Source: Chitinimonas viridis (lineage in GTDB: Bacteria; Pseudomonadota; Gammaproteobacteria; Burkholderiales; Chitinimonadaceae). Taken from it: 64,000 nt of DNA. This document shows positions 33,454 to 43,663 of this stretch, piece after piece; the first letter of the stretch is position 1, and every line of letters begins with the position of its first letter. The stretch spans positions 1-64,000 of the forward strand of contig NZ_JAUFPU010000003.1 in NCBI RefSeq assembly GCF_030409555.1. Direction: 5' to 3'. A program made the translations under genes and the position numbers. Below the pieces are notes generated by a model, which was not told the origin of the DNA, did not search any database, and was given only the letters and a program-made list of their open reading frames with translations.

Positions 33454-34041
33454 CTATCTCGCAAGTGCTTCCAAGCGGGAGATATGCTGATGGAGCTGAG
33501 CAACAATAGCGCGGTTGTCTTCGTCTGCTTTTCGGAGCTTGCGGTAGCTGCGAAGCGCCTTATGGCAGTAGCCCAGGGCGAGCTTTGGCGCCGCGTCTGC
33601 ATAGGCATGGCATAGGTGATACGCGGCTTCCTCGTGCCCTGCCTTCTCTGCGGGCAGCCAATACTGCTGAATGGCACGCTTTTGATCTTGCTTCACGCCC
33701 CATCTCATTTAGTAGAGGAAACCCAGGTTGTTTTGGGCGTCGTGCCGTAGGCGCTCTGACCCCTTGGGGGTGTCTTTGGCATCGATGATAGTCATCCACG
33801 CCAAGCGCGCAGCAGCGCATTCCTTTGCACGAAAGTGTCTTGTTCCCTTGTAGAAATGACACTCTGGATGCGTGACGGATACTGACGCCAAATCAGGCTC
33901 TTGGCAGGGGGCGCTGTGGGCGGCCACAGAGGTCGTGGCGAGTGCGAGAAGCAAGACGACGCCAAGTGGATGCGTTGAATGGCGATGGGTCGAAGCTGCT
34001 GAAAACTTCTGTGATTGAAGGGTTAATGCACGAGCGGGCAT
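33454..34041 (-). pseudogene. SEL1-repeat exported protein split by an in-frame TAA
   Basis: Two open frames on the minus strand, 33709-34041 and 33454-33708, are exactly contiguous and in the same frame, parted only by TAA at 33711-33709. The upstream half has a signal-like stretch (PLGVVLLLALATTSVAAHSA) and ends DAQNNLGFLY; the downstream half begins MRWGVKQDQKRAIQQYW. Joined, they restore the SEL1 spacing LGxLY-x4-GVxQDxxxA, with the stop at one of the four variable positions. So this is one gene with a nonsense change, not two genes. ATG directly follows TAA, so limited restart is possible. Confidence 0.65.
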
Positions 34042-34268
34042 TTATCAAACTTGGTTGACTGAAGATGTAGCCTGCGCATTATCGCGGAGGGGAATTGTTA
34101 GTAAAAATTCGGTCAATCACACCTACGATAGGGTCGAGCGGGGGTAGCGATCATTGCGATCTTGCGAGGCTAGATAGAGGCTCGCAATGCTGGACGTAGA
34201 TAGGTGCCAACACCGGCACGATTTGCAAGCCGTCACAACAGCTCGGACTTTTCCGGAAGTGTTCGACG

Positions 34269-34341
<73 letters not shown>

Positions 34342-34438
34342 ATGTGGGGTAAATATAGCGTGGCGTGCGTGGCGCCGACAAGGTGGCGCGGATTCTGGCA
34401 GAATCGACTGAAGCCAAGATCTGACGGAGCAATCAGCA

Positions 34439-35695
34439 ATGGACGTGCAGTCGTACATGAACGAGTTGGGGCGGGCGGCGCGGGCGGCTTCGCGTTTGCT
34501 GGCGCGGGCGGATACCAATGCCAAGAATGCGGCCTTGCTGGCCATTGCGGCGGGCATAGAGCGCGATGCGGCGATACTGCTGGCGGCCAATGCGGCCGAT
34601 ATGGCGGCGGCGCAGGCGGCGGGGCTGGAGCCGGCCTTGCTGGACAGGCTGGCGCTGACGCCCAAGGGCGTGGCCAGCATGGCTGAGGGCTTGCGGCAGA
34701 TTGCCACCCTGCCAGACCCAGTGGGGGAGATGAGTGACTTTGCTTACCGCCCCAGCGGCATACAGGTGGGCAAGATGCGGGTGCCCCTGGGGGTGATAGG
34801 CATCATCTACGAGGCGCGGCCGAATGTGACGGCGGATGCGGCGGGGCTGTGCCTGAAATCGGGCAATGCGGCGATTCTGCGTGGGGGCTCGGAGGCGGCC
34901 CGTTGCAACCAGGCGCTGGCGGCGCTGGTGCGCGAGGGTTTGCGCAGTGCGGGCCTGCCGGAGGCAGCGGTGCAGGTGGTGGAGACCACCGACCGTGCGG
35001 CCGTGGGCGCGCTGATTACCATGAACGAGTATGTGGACGTGATTGTGCCGCGTGGCGGCAAGGGCTTGATCGAGCGGGTGAGCCGTGAGGCGCGGGTGCC
35101 GGTGATCAAGCATCTGGACGGTATCTGCCATGTATATATCGACGACGAGGCCGACCCGGACAAGGCGCTGCGGATTGCCGACAATGCCAAGACCCATCGC
35201 TACGGCACCTGCAACACCATGGAGACCTTGCTGGTGAACGACAATGTGGCTGAGCTGGTGCTGCCGCCGCTGGCTGAGATCTACCGTGCCAAGGGGGTGG
35301 AGCTGCGGGGCTGTCCGCGCACCCGAGATGTGCTGCCGGAAGTGTTGGCGGCGACCGAGGCTGATTGGTCTACCGAATACCTAGCGCCGATACTGGCGAT
35401 CAAGGTGGTGGAAGACCTGGATGCGGCGATTGCCCATATCAATGACTATGGCAGCCACCATACCGATGCCATCGTCACCGAGAACTACAGCAAGGCCAGG
35501 CGCTTTTTGCGCGAGGTGGATTCGGCCAGTGTGATGGTGAATGCCTCGACCCGCTTTGCCGATGGCTTTGAATATGGCTTGGGGGCCGAGATTGGTATCT
35601 CGACCGACAAGATACATGCCCGTGGCCCGGTGGGGCTGGATGGCTTGACCAGTCAGAAGTGGGTGGTGCTGGGTGACGGCCAGATTCGTGCGTGA
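34439..35695 (+). CDS. proA: gamma-glutamyl phosphate reductase
   Basis: 418 aa. Second step of proline synthesis: NADPH-dependent reduction of glutamyl 5-phosphate to the semialdehyde. Aldehyde-dehydrogenase fold; visible blocks are [31 protein letters not shown], the catalytic-Cys segment [15 protein letters not shown], and the family C-terminal [21 protein letters not shown] with the conserved [18 protein letters not shown] ending. Full length for the family. proB is not in the window. The last 23 nt overlap the DUF2804 gene. Confidence 0.96.
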   Translation: MDVQSYMNELGRAARAASRLLARADTNAKNAALLAIAAGIERDAAILLAANAADMAAAQAAGLEPALLDRLALTPKGVASMAEGLRQIATLPDPVGEMSDFAYRPSGIQVGKMRVPLGVIGIIYEARPNVTADAAGLCLKSGNAAILRGGSEAARCNQALAALVREGLRSAGLPEAAVQVVETTDRAAVGALITMNEYVDVIVPRGGKGLIERVSREARVPVIKHLDGICHVYIDDEADPDKALRIADNAKTHRYGTCNTMETLLVNDNVAELVLPPLAEIYRAKGVELRGCPRTRDVLPEVLAATEADWSTEYLAPILAIKVVEDLDAAIAHINDYGSHHTDAIVTENYSKARRFLREVDSASVMVNASTRFADGFEYGLGAEIGISTDKIHARGPVGLDGLTSQKWVVLGDGQIRA

Positions 35696-36689
35696 TTTGC
35701 TGGCGGCACCTGTTGCCGTGCCCGATGCCGTGGCGCCCCTGGCGGGCCAGTTTGCTGGCCGCTGTGGCGAGATAGACTGGCGTGCGCTGCCGGCAGGCCT
35801 GCAGCGGCCAGCGTGGTGGCGCCTGTTCCACCACAAGCGCTGGCAGTATATGGGCATTGCCTGCGGCGATTGTTTTATCGGGGCGGCGGTGGTGCATGTG
35901 GGCTGGACCAATGCGGCGTTTGCCTACCTGTTTGACCGGGCCAGTGGCAAGGTGCTGGCGGCAACATCACGCGATGGCTTGCCGGGACTGACGGCCCGTG
36001 TGGCCGATGTACCGGCTGCCGGGGCCGAGAGCCGGTTTGCCTGGCGGGGTACCCGTGTGCAGATGCTGGAACCGACGGCGGGCCAGTTTGTGCTGGAGGT
36101 GGATGGGCCAGATGGCTTCAGCGTGCGGGCCGGCCTGGATGGCCGGGCGGCGGCCCCCTGGCTGTTTGCCACCGGGCCGGTGGATGGCGGGGTATGGCAT
36201 GCCACCCATAAGTCGCCCGCCTTGCAGGTGCAGGGCGAGGCGCGCGTGGGCGGGCGGGTGTATCGCCTGGATGGTGGGCACGCCAGCCTGGATCATTCCA
36301 ACGGGCTGTTGCCGCGCAATACCCGCTGGCTGTGGGCGTCAGCGCATGGCGCCGAGGTGGGGTTCAACCTTCAGGCCGGTTATTTTGGCAACCACGAGAA
36401 TGTGCTGTGGCTGCACGGGCAGTTGATTGCGCTGGGTGCGGCCGAATTCAGCTACGACCAGGCTAATACGCTGGCGCCCTGGCATGTGCGCACCGACGAT
36501 GGCCTGCTTGACCTGCATTTCCACCCCGAGGGCGAGCGGCGCGAAGACAGGGATCTGATTGTGGCGGCCAGCCGCTATGTGCAGCCGGTGGGTACTTACC
36601 ATGGTTGGGTGAAGGCGTCGGCCCAGGCCGAGCCCTATCAGGTGGCGGGGTTGCTGGGGGTGGCGGAGGATCACCACTCCCGCTGGTAG
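35673..36689 (+). CDS. DUF2804 domain protein
   Basis: 338 aa from a GTG inside proA (23-nt overlap, different frame). The DUF2804 pattern is clear: [19 protein letters not shown], the long beta-rich middle, [19 protein letters not shown] and WASAHG near the C-terminal half, and NVLWLHGQ. Family function is unknown; related proteins in eukaryotes and bacteria are membrane- or lipid-linked. No signal peptide. Translational coupling to proA looks likely. Confidence 0.85.
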   Translation: MTARFVRDLLAAPVAVPDAVAPLAGQFAGRCGEIDWRALPAGLQRPAWWRLFHHKRWQYMGIACGDCFIGAAVVHVGWTNAAFAYLFDRASGKVLAATSRDGLPGLTARVADVPAAGAESRFAWRGTRVQMLEPTAGQFVLEVDGPDGFSVRAGLDGRAAAPWLFATGPVDGGVWHATHKSPALQVQGEARVGGRVYRLDGGHASLDHSNGLLPRNTRWLWASAHGAEVGFNLQAGYFGNHENVLWLHGQLIALGAAEFSYDQANTLAPWHVRTDDGLLDLHFHPEGERREDRDLIVAASRYVQPVGTYHGWVKASAQAEPYQVAGLLGVAEDHHSRW

Positions 36690-36853
36690 CGGGCTTTGAT
36701 GGGGCTCAAGGTGGCGTTGGCGGTGCTTGTGCTAGCCTGATCGGGCACGCTGGGTGGCGCAGGTGCGAGGGGTATTGCAAGGCGCGCCGTGTGAGGGGCG
36801 CAGTATCGCCACTGGGCCGGTCTTGGCCGTTTCTGGCCTGGCTTGTGCTGTTG

Positions 36854-36874
36854 CGCAAAGATTATATCTTTGCG
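36854..36874. promoter_or_regulatory. perfect palindrome upstream of chemoreceptor gene
   Basis: CGCAAAGAT (36854-36862), TAT, ATCTTTGCG (36866-36874): a 9-bp perfect inverted repeat with 3-bp spacer, 95 bp before the chemoreceptor start. No T-tract, so an operator is more likely than a terminator. Confidence 0.5.
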
Positions 36875-36968
36875 AGTCATGTTGCCGCAGTGGCCTGTGG
36901 CGCACTATCGTTAGCGTAGCGCTAATTCAATTCAGGGTATGTGCCCTGTTATCGGTACCGGAGCCGCC

Positions 36969-38135
36969 ATGCAGATATTCTCGTTCACCCAACGTGCCTT
37001 GCTGGCATTCATGGGCCTTGCCGTGCTGAACCTGGCCACCGCCTTGGTGGCGAGTTTGGGTTGGGGCAGCGGTGCGGTCTGGGGTGTTGCCGTATTTGGC
37101 GCCATAGTCGCCGTTGTCGGAGGTGGCTGGTGGGCCAGCCGGGCCAGTCATGGCATAGAGAAGATACGTACGCAGCTCAAGCATATCGAGGATGGCAATT
37201 TCCGCTACCAGGTACACGTGGAGTCTACCGACGAGTTTGCCGATACGATCCAGTATGTGCAGACGCTGTCCAACCAGCTGCGCAGCCTGATTGCCGATGT
37301 GCTGGCGTCGTCCCACAAGATTTCGGAGCAATCGCACCACCTTGATGGCGCGGCGGAATTGCTGGCGACCCAGACCGGGCAGCAGAGCGATCAAGCCATG
37401 CAGGTGAGCGCCGCCACCGAGCAGATGAGCGTGTCGGTGACTGAGATCAGCCGGGCCACCCATGAGACGGCCGAGAGCGCCATGAAGGCCAAGACGGTGG
37501 TGCGCGAGGGCGAGGCCAATATGCAGGCCAGCCTGGCATCAACCAGCCGTATCGTGGAGGTGGTGGGCGAGGCCCGTTCTACCCTGGACGACCTGAACCA
37601 GGCGGTTTCCCGCATCGGCAGCATGACAGGCACCATCAAGGAGATTGCTGATCAGACCAATCTGCTGGCCTTGAATGCGGCGATTGAAGCAGCCCGTGCC
37701 GGTGAATCGGGCCGTGGCTTTGCGGTGGTGGCGGACGAGGTGCGCAAGCTGGCCGAGCGGACTTCGCAGTCCACCCAGGACATCAGCAACAATGTGACCA
37801 ATATCCAGATGGTGACCCAGGCGACCCTGATGACCATGGACGATGCGGTGGCCGAAGTAGCCAACGGGACGGCGTCGATCGAGGCCAGTAGCCAGAATCT
37901 GGCGGCGGTGGCGGCGGCATCCGAGCATACGGTGGAGATGACCGGGCGGATTGCCAATACCCTGCGGCAGCAGTCGTCGGCGGCGGAGGAAGTGGCCCGT
38001 ACCATCGAGCGTATGGCCGGTACCATTGATGCCAATAACCGCGAGGCGCAGGACGTGGCCAGGTCGGCTGAGCAACTGGCGGCGACGGCCAAGTCGCTCA
38101 AGGCCATCGTGGCGAAGTTCGAGAAATCCATGTGA
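36969..38135 (+). CDS. methyl-accepting chemotaxis protein without periplasmic sensor
   Basis: 388 aa from ATG 36969 (the frame opens at 36939). Two hydrophobic helices (~10-28 and ~34-54) with only a short loop between, then a HAMP-like stretch and a coiled-coil MCP signalling domain whose hairpin tip is intact: [24 protein letters not shown] ... [18 protein letters not shown]. The sensor input must be cytoplasmic or membrane-based. No C-terminal NWETF-type receptor tail. A 21-bp palindrome lies upstream. No other che genes nearby. Confidence 0.92.
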   Translation: MQIFSFTQRALLAFMGLAVLNLATALVASLGWGSGAVWGVAVFGAIVAVVGGGWWASRASHGIEKIRTQLKHIEDGNFRYQVHVESTDEFADTIQYVQTLSNQLRSLIADVLASSHKISEQSHHLDGAAELLATQTGQQSDQAMQVSAATEQMSVSVTEISRATHETAESAMKAKTVVREGEANMQASLASTSRIVEVVGEARSTLDDLNQAVSRIGSMTGTIKEIADQTNLLALNAAIEAARAGESGRGFAVVADEVRKLAERTSQSTQDISNNVTNIQMVTQATLMTMDDAVAEVANGTASIEASSQNLAAVAAASEHTVEMTGRIANTLRQQSSAAEEVARTIERMAGTIDANNREAQDVARSAEQLAATAKSLKAIVAKFEKSM

Positions 38136-38160
38136 ATCGATGGCGCGCCGGCATCGATTG
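38136..38160. other. inverted repeat after chemoreceptor stop
   Basis: AATCGATG (38136-38143) / CATCGATT (38153-38160), 9-nt spacer, starting at the base after the stop codon. No T-tract; may be an mRNA 3'-end hairpin. Confidence 0.35.
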
Positions 38161-38203
38161 CGGCGTGCCGAAACAAGTCCTGCCGAGAATTCAAACACTT
38201 AGC

Positions 38204-38232
38204 GTGACCTGTTCGAGATATGCGGGTACAAT
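38204..38232 (+). promoter_or_regulatory. candidate sigma70 promoter for rsfS operon
   Basis: GTGACC, 17-bp spacer, TACAAT. The -10 is near consensus, the -35 weak. It lies ~200 bp before rsfS, leaving a long untranslated leader with no recognised structure. Confidence 0.4.
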
Positions 38233-38431
38233 CCCGCGCTTGCCTATGCCGCCGCTCGCCTGGTCGGGCACCGCCTTCGTTGCGCTACTGGCAGTTTTTA
38301 TTGCCGAGTGAGCCCGGACGCCGTGCCAGATTGCGCCGAGCGGCATTTGCTTTCTATGGCTTAGCAGCTATGAATGCGGAACGTCCCGCGGCTGCTGTGC
38401 TGCAAGACATTATTGGGAAGAAACTGACTCC

Positions 38432-38833
38432 ATGACTCAACACCTGACTATCGAGCAGATGCGTGACATCGCCGTAGCCGCCCTGGAAGACATCAAGGGC
38501 GAAGACATTCTGGTGCTCGACACCACCAAGCTGACCGCCATGTTCGAATGCATGATCGTGGCGTCGGGCAGCTCCAACCGCCAGGTCAAAGCGCTGGCCA
38601 ACAGCGCCCGCGAGAAGCTCAAGGAAGCCGGTGCCGAGATACTCGGCATGGAAGGCGACGTGAGCGGCGAATGGGTGCTGGTCGATGTCGGTCCGCTGAT
38701 CGTGCACGTGATGCTGCCGGCCGTGCGTGACTACTACAATATCGAACAGCTGTGGGGCGGCCAGAAGCCGACCTTCAACCCCACGCGGCCTTGGGAAGCA
38801 GCCATTCAGGCACACGACGATCCCCAGGTCTGA
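38432..38833 (+). CDS. rsfS: ribosomal silencing factor
   Basis: 133 aa, DUF143/Iojap family. Binds uL14 of the large ribosomal subunit and blocks subunit joining in starved cells. Typical blocks: LEDIKGEDILVLDTTKLT, FMIVASGSSNRQVKALA-like MIVASGSSNRQVKALA, GEWVLVDVGPLIVHVM and RDYYNIEQLW. Starts the rsfS-rlmH-maf run, in the usual order; nadD, which often precedes it, is missing here. Confidence 0.96.
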   Translation: MTQHLTIEQMRDIAVAALEDIKGEDILVLDTTKLTAMFECMIVASGSSNRQVKALANSAREKLKEAGAEILGMEGDVSGEWVLVDVGPLIVHVMLPAVRDYYNIEQLWGGQKPTFNPTRPWEAAIQAHDDPQV

Positions 38834-38878
38834 TAAGGCGCCGGCCACGGTGTATGCCGTGGCTGTCGAGTACGCTGC

Positions 38879-39346
38879 ATGAAGCTTTTCATTATTGCCG
38901 TTGGCCACAAGATGCCCGATTGGGTGGAAACGGCTTTCAAGGAATACACCAAGCGCATGCCGCGCGAGGCCAGTATCGAGCTGATCGAGCTCAAGCCGGG
39001 CCAGCGGGCCGGCTCCAGCGTTGAGCGGGCCATGGATACCGAGCGTGAACGCATACTGGCGGCCTTGCCGCCTGGTTGCCGCAAGGTGATTCTGGACGAG
39101 CGTGGTGCGGCCTGGACGTCGATGAAGCTGGCCGAGAAACTCAAGGGCTGGCAGCGTGAGGGCGGTGATGTGGCGTTTGTCATAGGCGGGGCTGACGGCC
39201 TTCATGCCGATGTCAAGCGACAGGCCGACGATCTGCTGCAACTCTCCGCCTTGACCATGCCGCATGGCATGGTGCGGGTGCTGCTGGCCGAGCAGTTGTA
39301 CCGCGCCGTGGCGATCAACCAGGGCCACCCTTACCACCGCGAGTAG
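38879..39346 (+). CDS. rlmH: 23S rRNA pseudouridine-1915 N3-methyltransferase
   Basis: 155 aa. SPOUT-fold methyltransferase that methylates pseudouridine 1915 in helix 69 of 23S rRNA on the 70S ribosome. Full length. Visible: [16 protein letters not shown] start, knot region [16 protein letters not shown], and the C-terminal [25 protein letters not shown] with its conserved tail. It lies 45 bp after rsfS. Confidence 0.97.
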   Translation: MKLFIIAVGHKMPDWVETAFKEYTKRMPREASIELIELKPGQRAGSSVERAMDTERERILAALPPGCRKVILDERGAAWTSMKLAEKLKGWQREGGDVAFVIGGADGLHADVKRQADDLLQLSALTMPHGMVRVLLAEQLYRAVAINQGHPYHRE

Positions 39347-39395
39347 CCGCGCTGCGTTTAGTCGCTGCCGGCTGGCCGCAGTCTGAGTCTAGACC

Positions 39396-39986
39396 ATGAC
39401 CAAACCCACGATATACCTGGCTTCGGCCAGCCCGCGCCGGCGTGAACTGCTGGGCCAGATAGGTGTGCCTATCGAGCTGGTGCGCTGCGAGATAGACGAA
39501 TCGCCGCTGCCGGGCGAGCAGGCACTGCCTTATGTCAGCCGTCTGGCCAGGGCCAAGGCCCAAGCAGGTGTGGCGACCTATCGCCGCGAGGGGCGTGAGC
39601 CACGGCTGCTGTTGGCTGCGGATACTACGGTGGCACTGGATGGCCTGATATTGGGCAAGCCGGAAAGCCCGGAAGACGCCGTGGCCATGTTGATGCGCTT
39701 GTCCGGCAGCTGCCATCAGGTGCTGACTGGTGTGGCGTTGACGGATGGCGAGCGGACGGAGACCGCGGTTTCCACCAGCCAGGTGCGCTTCCGCGATCTG
39801 GCTGAGTCGGAGATACGGGCCTATGTGGCCAGCGGTGAACCCATGGACAAGGCTGGAAGCTATGGTGCCCAGGGCCTGGGCGCCATCTTGATTGCCGAGT
39901 TGCAGGGCAGCTTCAGCGGTGTGGTGGGTTTGCCGCTATGTGAGACGGCCGAGCTATTGCGCCGGTTCGATTACCCGCTGCTGTAA
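39396..39986 (+). CDS. maf: Maf-type nucleoside triphosphate pyrophosphatase (dTTP/UTP type)
   Basis: 196 aa. Hydrolyses non-standard or excess dTTP/UTP and modified forms, housekeeping the nucleotide pool. Visible: LASASPRRRELL, the DES motif region (CEIDESPLPGE), the metal/base loop LAADTTVALDGLILGKP, and DKAGSYGAQGLGA, which marks the YhdE (dTTP/UTP) group. It follows rlmH by 49 bp and ends the run at a strong terminator. Confidence 0.93.
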   Translation: MTKPTIYLASASPRRRELLGQIGVPIELVRCEIDESPLPGEQALPYVSRLARAKAQAGVATYRREGREPRLLLAADTTVALDGLILGKPESPEDAVAMLMRLSGSCHQVLTGVALTDGERTETAVSTSQVRFRDLAESEIRAYVASGEPMDKAGSYGAQGLGAILIAELQGSFSGVVGLPLCETAELLRRFDYPLL

Positions 39987-40062
39987 TCGCTGCTGGAATC
40001 GGCGGACGTCGATGACGGGCGGATGGTGGGCCGATGGTTGGCCGACGGTGGGTTGAATGAAT

Positions 40063-40097
40063 AAAGGGGTGTGCCTGGGCACACCCCTTTGCTTGTT
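40063..40097. terminator. bidirectional terminator between maf and mrcA
   Basis: AAAGGGGTGTGC (40063-40074) pairs perfectly with GCACACCCCTTT (40079-40090), loop CTGG, then GCTTGTT. Convergent genes on both sides. Confidence 0.85.
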
Positions 40098-40111
40098 ACA
40101 AATGGCAAGGG

Positions 40112-42421
40112 TCAGAACAGCAGGTCTTTCACCTCGTCATTGATGGTCTGGCTGGCGGGGGCGTTGCTGCCGCCCAGCCCCAGCTCGCTATTGGTTTCCA
40201 GGAACTCGGCGTAGAAGTATTCCTCGCGTGGTCCGCGGCCGGTCTCTATCGTCTGGGTCACCACACCCTCGGGTATCGGATACTGGTAGTTGGGTACGCC
40301 CTTCAGTGCCTTGCCCATATAGTCGATCCAGATCGGCAGTGCGGCGTGGCCGCCTGTTTCAGCGCCACCCAGTGATTTGGGCTGGTCAAAGCCTATCCAC
40401 ACCACCGACACCAGTTTTTGCTGGTAGCCGGCAAACCAGGCATCGAAGGTGTCGTTGGTGGTGCCTGTCTTGCCAGCAAGGTCGGTACGGTTCAGGACAT
40501 TGGCCTTGGCTGCGGTGCCGAAGCGGGTCACGTCCTTCATCATGCTAGTCATGATAAAGGCGTTACGGGCATCCAGCGTGCGGGGGGCATTGATGCCAGC
40601 GACTTCTGGGGCAGTGCGGGCGATGACCTGTCCCTGGCTGTTTTCAATACGGTCGATAAAGTAAGACCGCACCCGGTAGCCGCTGTTGGCGAACACGGCG
40701 TAGCCCTCGGCCATCTGCAGCGCGGTGACGCTGCCAGCGCCCAAGGCCATGGTCAGGTAGGGCGGGTGGTTACGGCCCTCGAAGCCGAACTTGCTGATAT
40801 AGCTCTGGGCATACTCGGGTGAAATAGCCTGCAGGATACGGATGGACACCAAGTTCTTGGACTTGGTTAGGGCATCGCGCATGCTCATTGGGCCACTGTA
40901 CTTGCCGTCAAAGTTCTTGGGCTCCCAGCGTTGGCCACCGATGGATGAGGGGTCTATCTCCAGGGGGCTGTCATTAATGATGCTGGCGGGTGTGAAGCCG
41001 CGCTCTATGCCGGCTGAATAAATGAACGGCTTGAAGCTGGAGCCGGGCTGGCGCCAGGCCTGGGTGACGTGGTTGAAGTGGTTCTTGTCAAAATCGAACC
41101 CACCGACCAGGGCACGGATGGCACCATCCTTCGGATCCAGCGAGATCATGGCGACTTCGGCCTCGGGCAACTGGACGATCTGCCAGTCATTGCCCTTGAG
41201 CTGCATGCGCACCACCGAGCCACGACGCAATTGCTGGGCTGGCTGCAACTTGGTGTTGAGCGCACGGGCGGCAAATTGCAGGCCCTTGCCGCTGACATCG
41301 GCGATCTTGCCGCCGCGCAGATACACCTTGACCAGATTGCGCTCGGCCGCGAGCACGATGCCGGGTGACAGGTCACCCAGCTGCTTCTGGGTGGAGAGGA
41401 AATCCTCCAGCTGCTCGGTGGGGGCGATCACGCCGGCGGGTAGCTCGATATAACCTTCGGGGCCGCGATAGCCATGCCGACGGTCATAATCCAGCAGGCC
41501 GCGCTTGGCGGCTTCGTGGGCTGCAGTCTGATGTGCGGCAGTCAGGGTGGTATAGACGCGATAGCCCTTGGTATAAATCGCATCCTTATATTTGTCGTGC
41601 ATCGCTTGGCGGACCATCTCGGCAACATAACCGGCCTGTACCGGGAATGATTCGCTGATGCGGCGGACCGATAAGGGCTCTTTCACGGCCGCTTCGTATT
41701 GCACCTGATTGATGAAATTCAGTTCGCGCATTCTGCGCAGCACATAGCGCTGGCGCTGCTGCGCGCGCGGGGGGTTCACCACCGGGTTGTAGCTGGAGGG
41801 GGCCTTCGGCAGGCCGGCCAGCATGGCCATCTCGGCGATGCTTAATTGCTCCAGTGTCTTGCCATAGTAAATATTAGCGGCCGAGGCAAAGCCGTAGGCA
41901 CGCTGGCCCAGGTATATCTGGTTGAAATACAGCTCCAGTATCTGGTCTTTGCTCAGGCTATGCTCAATCTTGAATGAGAGCAGCGCCTCATTGAATTTAC
42001 GGGTAAATGTCTTTTCGCTGGACAGAAAGAAATTGCGCGCCACCTGCATGGTTATGGTACTCGCGCCCGACTGCGCGTGCCCGCTGACCAGATTGGAGAG
42101 CACTGCACGGCCGACGCCGATGTAATCAACACCGCCATGCTGATAAAAGCGCTCGTCCTCGGCTGCCAGTATGGCCTGCTTCATCAGCACAGGCACCTTG
42201 CCTATGGCGACGAAGGCGCGGCGCTCCTCTCCGAACTCGCCTATCTGTACACCATCCTGGGTGTACACGCGCAGGGGAATCTTGGGTTGGTAGTCCGTAA
42301 GCACCGCCAGCGAGGGCAGCTTGGGGTAAGTGACGGCGATAGCGATCGCCAGAACGCCTATCATGGTGATGAGGATGAGGCTCAATAGAGCGACGGTGAG
42401 TAGCAGCCAGCGTTTTTTCAT
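40112..42421 (-). CDS. mrcA: penicillin-binding protein 1A
   Basis: 769 aa, inner-membrane anchored (helix ~8-32). Bifunctional peptidoglycan synthase. Glycosyltransferase (GT51) domain: AEDERFYQHGGVD with catalytic Glu at ~88, then STITMQVARNFFL and KIEHSLSKDQILELYFNQIYLG. An OB-like region comes next, then the transpeptidase domain: Ser in PGSSFKPF, SKN, and KTGTT. The frame opens with a TTG two codons upstream; ATG 42421 is the better start. Divergent from pilM, a placement common in betaproteobacteria. Confidence 0.96.
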   Translation of the reverse strand: MKKRWLLLTVALLSLILITMIGVLAIAIAVTYPKLPSLAVLTDYQPKIPLRVYTQDGVQIGEFGEERRAFVAIGKVPVLMKQAILAAEDERFYQHGGVDYIGVGRAVLSNLVSGHAQSGASTITMQVARNFFLSSEKTFTRKFNEALLSFKIEHSLSKDQILELYFNQIYLGQRAYGFASAANIYYGKTLEQLSIAEMAMLAGLPKAPSSYNPVVNPPRAQQRQRYVLRRMRELNFINQVQYEAAVKEPLSVRRISESFPVQAGYVAEMVRQAMHDKYKDAIYTKGYRVYTTLTAAHQTAAHEAAKRGLLDYDRRHGYRGPEGYIELPAGVIAPTEQLEDFLSTQKQLGDLSPGIVLAAERNLVKVYLRGGKIADVSGKGLQFAARALNTKLQPAQQLRRGSVVRMQLKGNDWQIVQLPEAEVAMISLDPKDGAIRALVGGFDFDKNHFNHVTQAWRQPGSSFKPFIYSAGIERGFTPASIINDSPLEIDPSSIGGQRWEPKNFDGKYSGPMSMRDALTKSKNLVSIRILQAISPEYAQSYISKFGFEGRNHPPYLTMALGAGSVTALQMAEGYAVFANSGYRVRSYFIDRIENSQGQVIARTAPEVAGINAPRTLDARNAFIMTSMMKDVTRFGTAAKANVLNRTDLAGKTGTTNDTFDAWFAGYQQKLVSVVWIGFDQPKSLGGAETGGHAALPIWIDYMGKALKGVPNYQYPIPEGVVTQTIETGRGPREEYFYAEFLETNSELGLGGSNAPASQTINDEVKDLLF

Positions 42422-42502
42422 TGCCAAGTACGATTTTTTGGGGTGCGGGATAAGTAGGATACGTCAGTTAGGGCACAGTTTAAGATAAATGCATAAATTG
42501 CC

Positions 42503-42531
42503 TTTACACCCTGATGGTGGGCTGCTACGAT
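42503..42531 (+). promoter_or_regulatory. candidate sigma70 promoter of pilMNOPQ
   Basis: TTTACA, 17-bp spacer, TACGAT, ~60 bp before pilM in the divergent mrcA/pilM region. Good -35 and spacing, moderate -10. Confidence 0.5.
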
Positions 42532-42592
42532 TTAAAGTGACTACTATATTTAAAAGTGCTGCCAAAGTGCTAATTCATAAAGGGAATTTAAG

Positions 42593-43663
42593 TTGAACCT
42601 CGATTTCCTAAAGCCCAAAGCCCCTCCACTGATCGGTGTTGATATCAGCACATCGGCGGTGAAGATGGTGGAGTTGTCGGAGACGGGCAAGCACCTTGCC
42701 GTTGAACGTTATGTCATTGAACCACTACCCAAGGACGCGATTGCTGATGGCAATATCGCGAATCTAGAGGTGGTGGGTGAGGCCGTCAAGCGAGCCTGGC
42801 GCATGCTGGGTAGCCGCGTCCGTAATGTGGCGCTGGCGTTGCCGACGGCAGCTGTCATCACCAAGAAAATCACCGTTCCAGCCGGACAGACCGAGGCGGA
42901 ACTGGAGATGCAGGTCGAGACAGAGGCCAACCAGTACATCCCCTTTGCGTTGGACGAGGTCAACCTCGACTTCCAGGTGCTGGGCCCTTCGCCTGCCACG
43001 CCGGATGAAGTGGAAGTCCTGATTGCCGCCTCCCGCAAGGAAAAGGTCGAAGACCGGGTTGCCGTGGTCGAAGCCGCCGGCCTGAAAGCCCTGGTGGTGG
43101 ATGTGGAGTCGTTTGCCACACAGGCCGCCTATGAGTTGATCGAGCATCAGCTACCGCAGTCCGGCAAGGACCAGACCATCGCCATTGTTGATATTGGCGC
43201 TGCCATGATGCATATCAATATTGTTCGCGATGGTGTGCAGGTTTATGCCCGTGAGCAGGCATTTGGCGGTAACCAGTTGACCCAGGACATACAGCGGAAG
43301 TTCAGTCTGTCTGCTGAAGAAGCGGAAGCTGCCAAGCGTAATGGCGGCCTGCCGGATAACTACGAACCCGAAGTGTTGCAGCCTTTCATGGATTCGTTGG
43401 CCATGGAAATCTCCCGCGCTCTGCAATTCTTCTTCACCTCCACCCAGTACAACAGCGTGGATCACATCCTGCTGGCGGGTGGGTGCAGTGTGATTGCCGG
43501 GCTGGATGAGGTTGTGGCCAGTCGAACCCAGGTCAGTACCATGATCGCCAACCCTTTCTTGAATATGACGCAGTCCAGCCGAATCAAGACCCGTCAGCTG
43601 CTCCTGGATGCTCCTTCCTTGCTCATTGCGTGTGGCTTGGCACTCAGGAGGTTTGACCAATGA
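42593..43663 (+). CDS. pilM: type IV pilus assembly protein PilM
   Basis: 356 aa, actin-like (FtsA-fold) cytoplasmic ATPase of the pilus alignment complex; it binds PilN's cytoplasmic tail. Visible: IGVDISTSAVKMVEL, EMQVETEANQYIPF, AIVDIGAAMMHI and LLAGGCSVIAGLDEVV. Starts at TTG with AGGGAA 6-7 nt upstream. First gene of pilMNOPQ; it overlaps pilN by 4 nt (ATGA). Confidence 0.97.
   Translation: MNLDFLKPKAPPLIGVDISTSAVKMVELSETGKHLAVERYVIEPLPKDAIADGNIANLEVVGEAVKRAWRMLGSRVRNVALALPTAAVITKKITVPAGQTEAELEMQVETEANQYIPFALDEVNLDFQVLGPSPATPDEVEVLIAASRKEKVEDRVAVVEAAGLKALVVDVESFATQAAYELIEHQLPQSGKDQTIAIVDIGAAMMHINIVRDGVQVYAREQAFGGNQLTQDIQRKFSLSAEEAEAAKRNGGLPDNYEPEVLQPFMDSLAMEISRALQFFFTSTQYNSVDHILLAGGCSVIAGLDEVVASRTQVSTMIANPFLNMTQSSRIKTRQLLLDAPSLLIACGLALRRFDQ

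Noticed and set aside
36679-36693. Short hairpin CCCGCT/AGCGGG at the DUF2804 stop codon
   Set aside because: Only six pairs, overlapping the coding end, followed by CTTTG rather than a T-tract; too weak to call a terminator.
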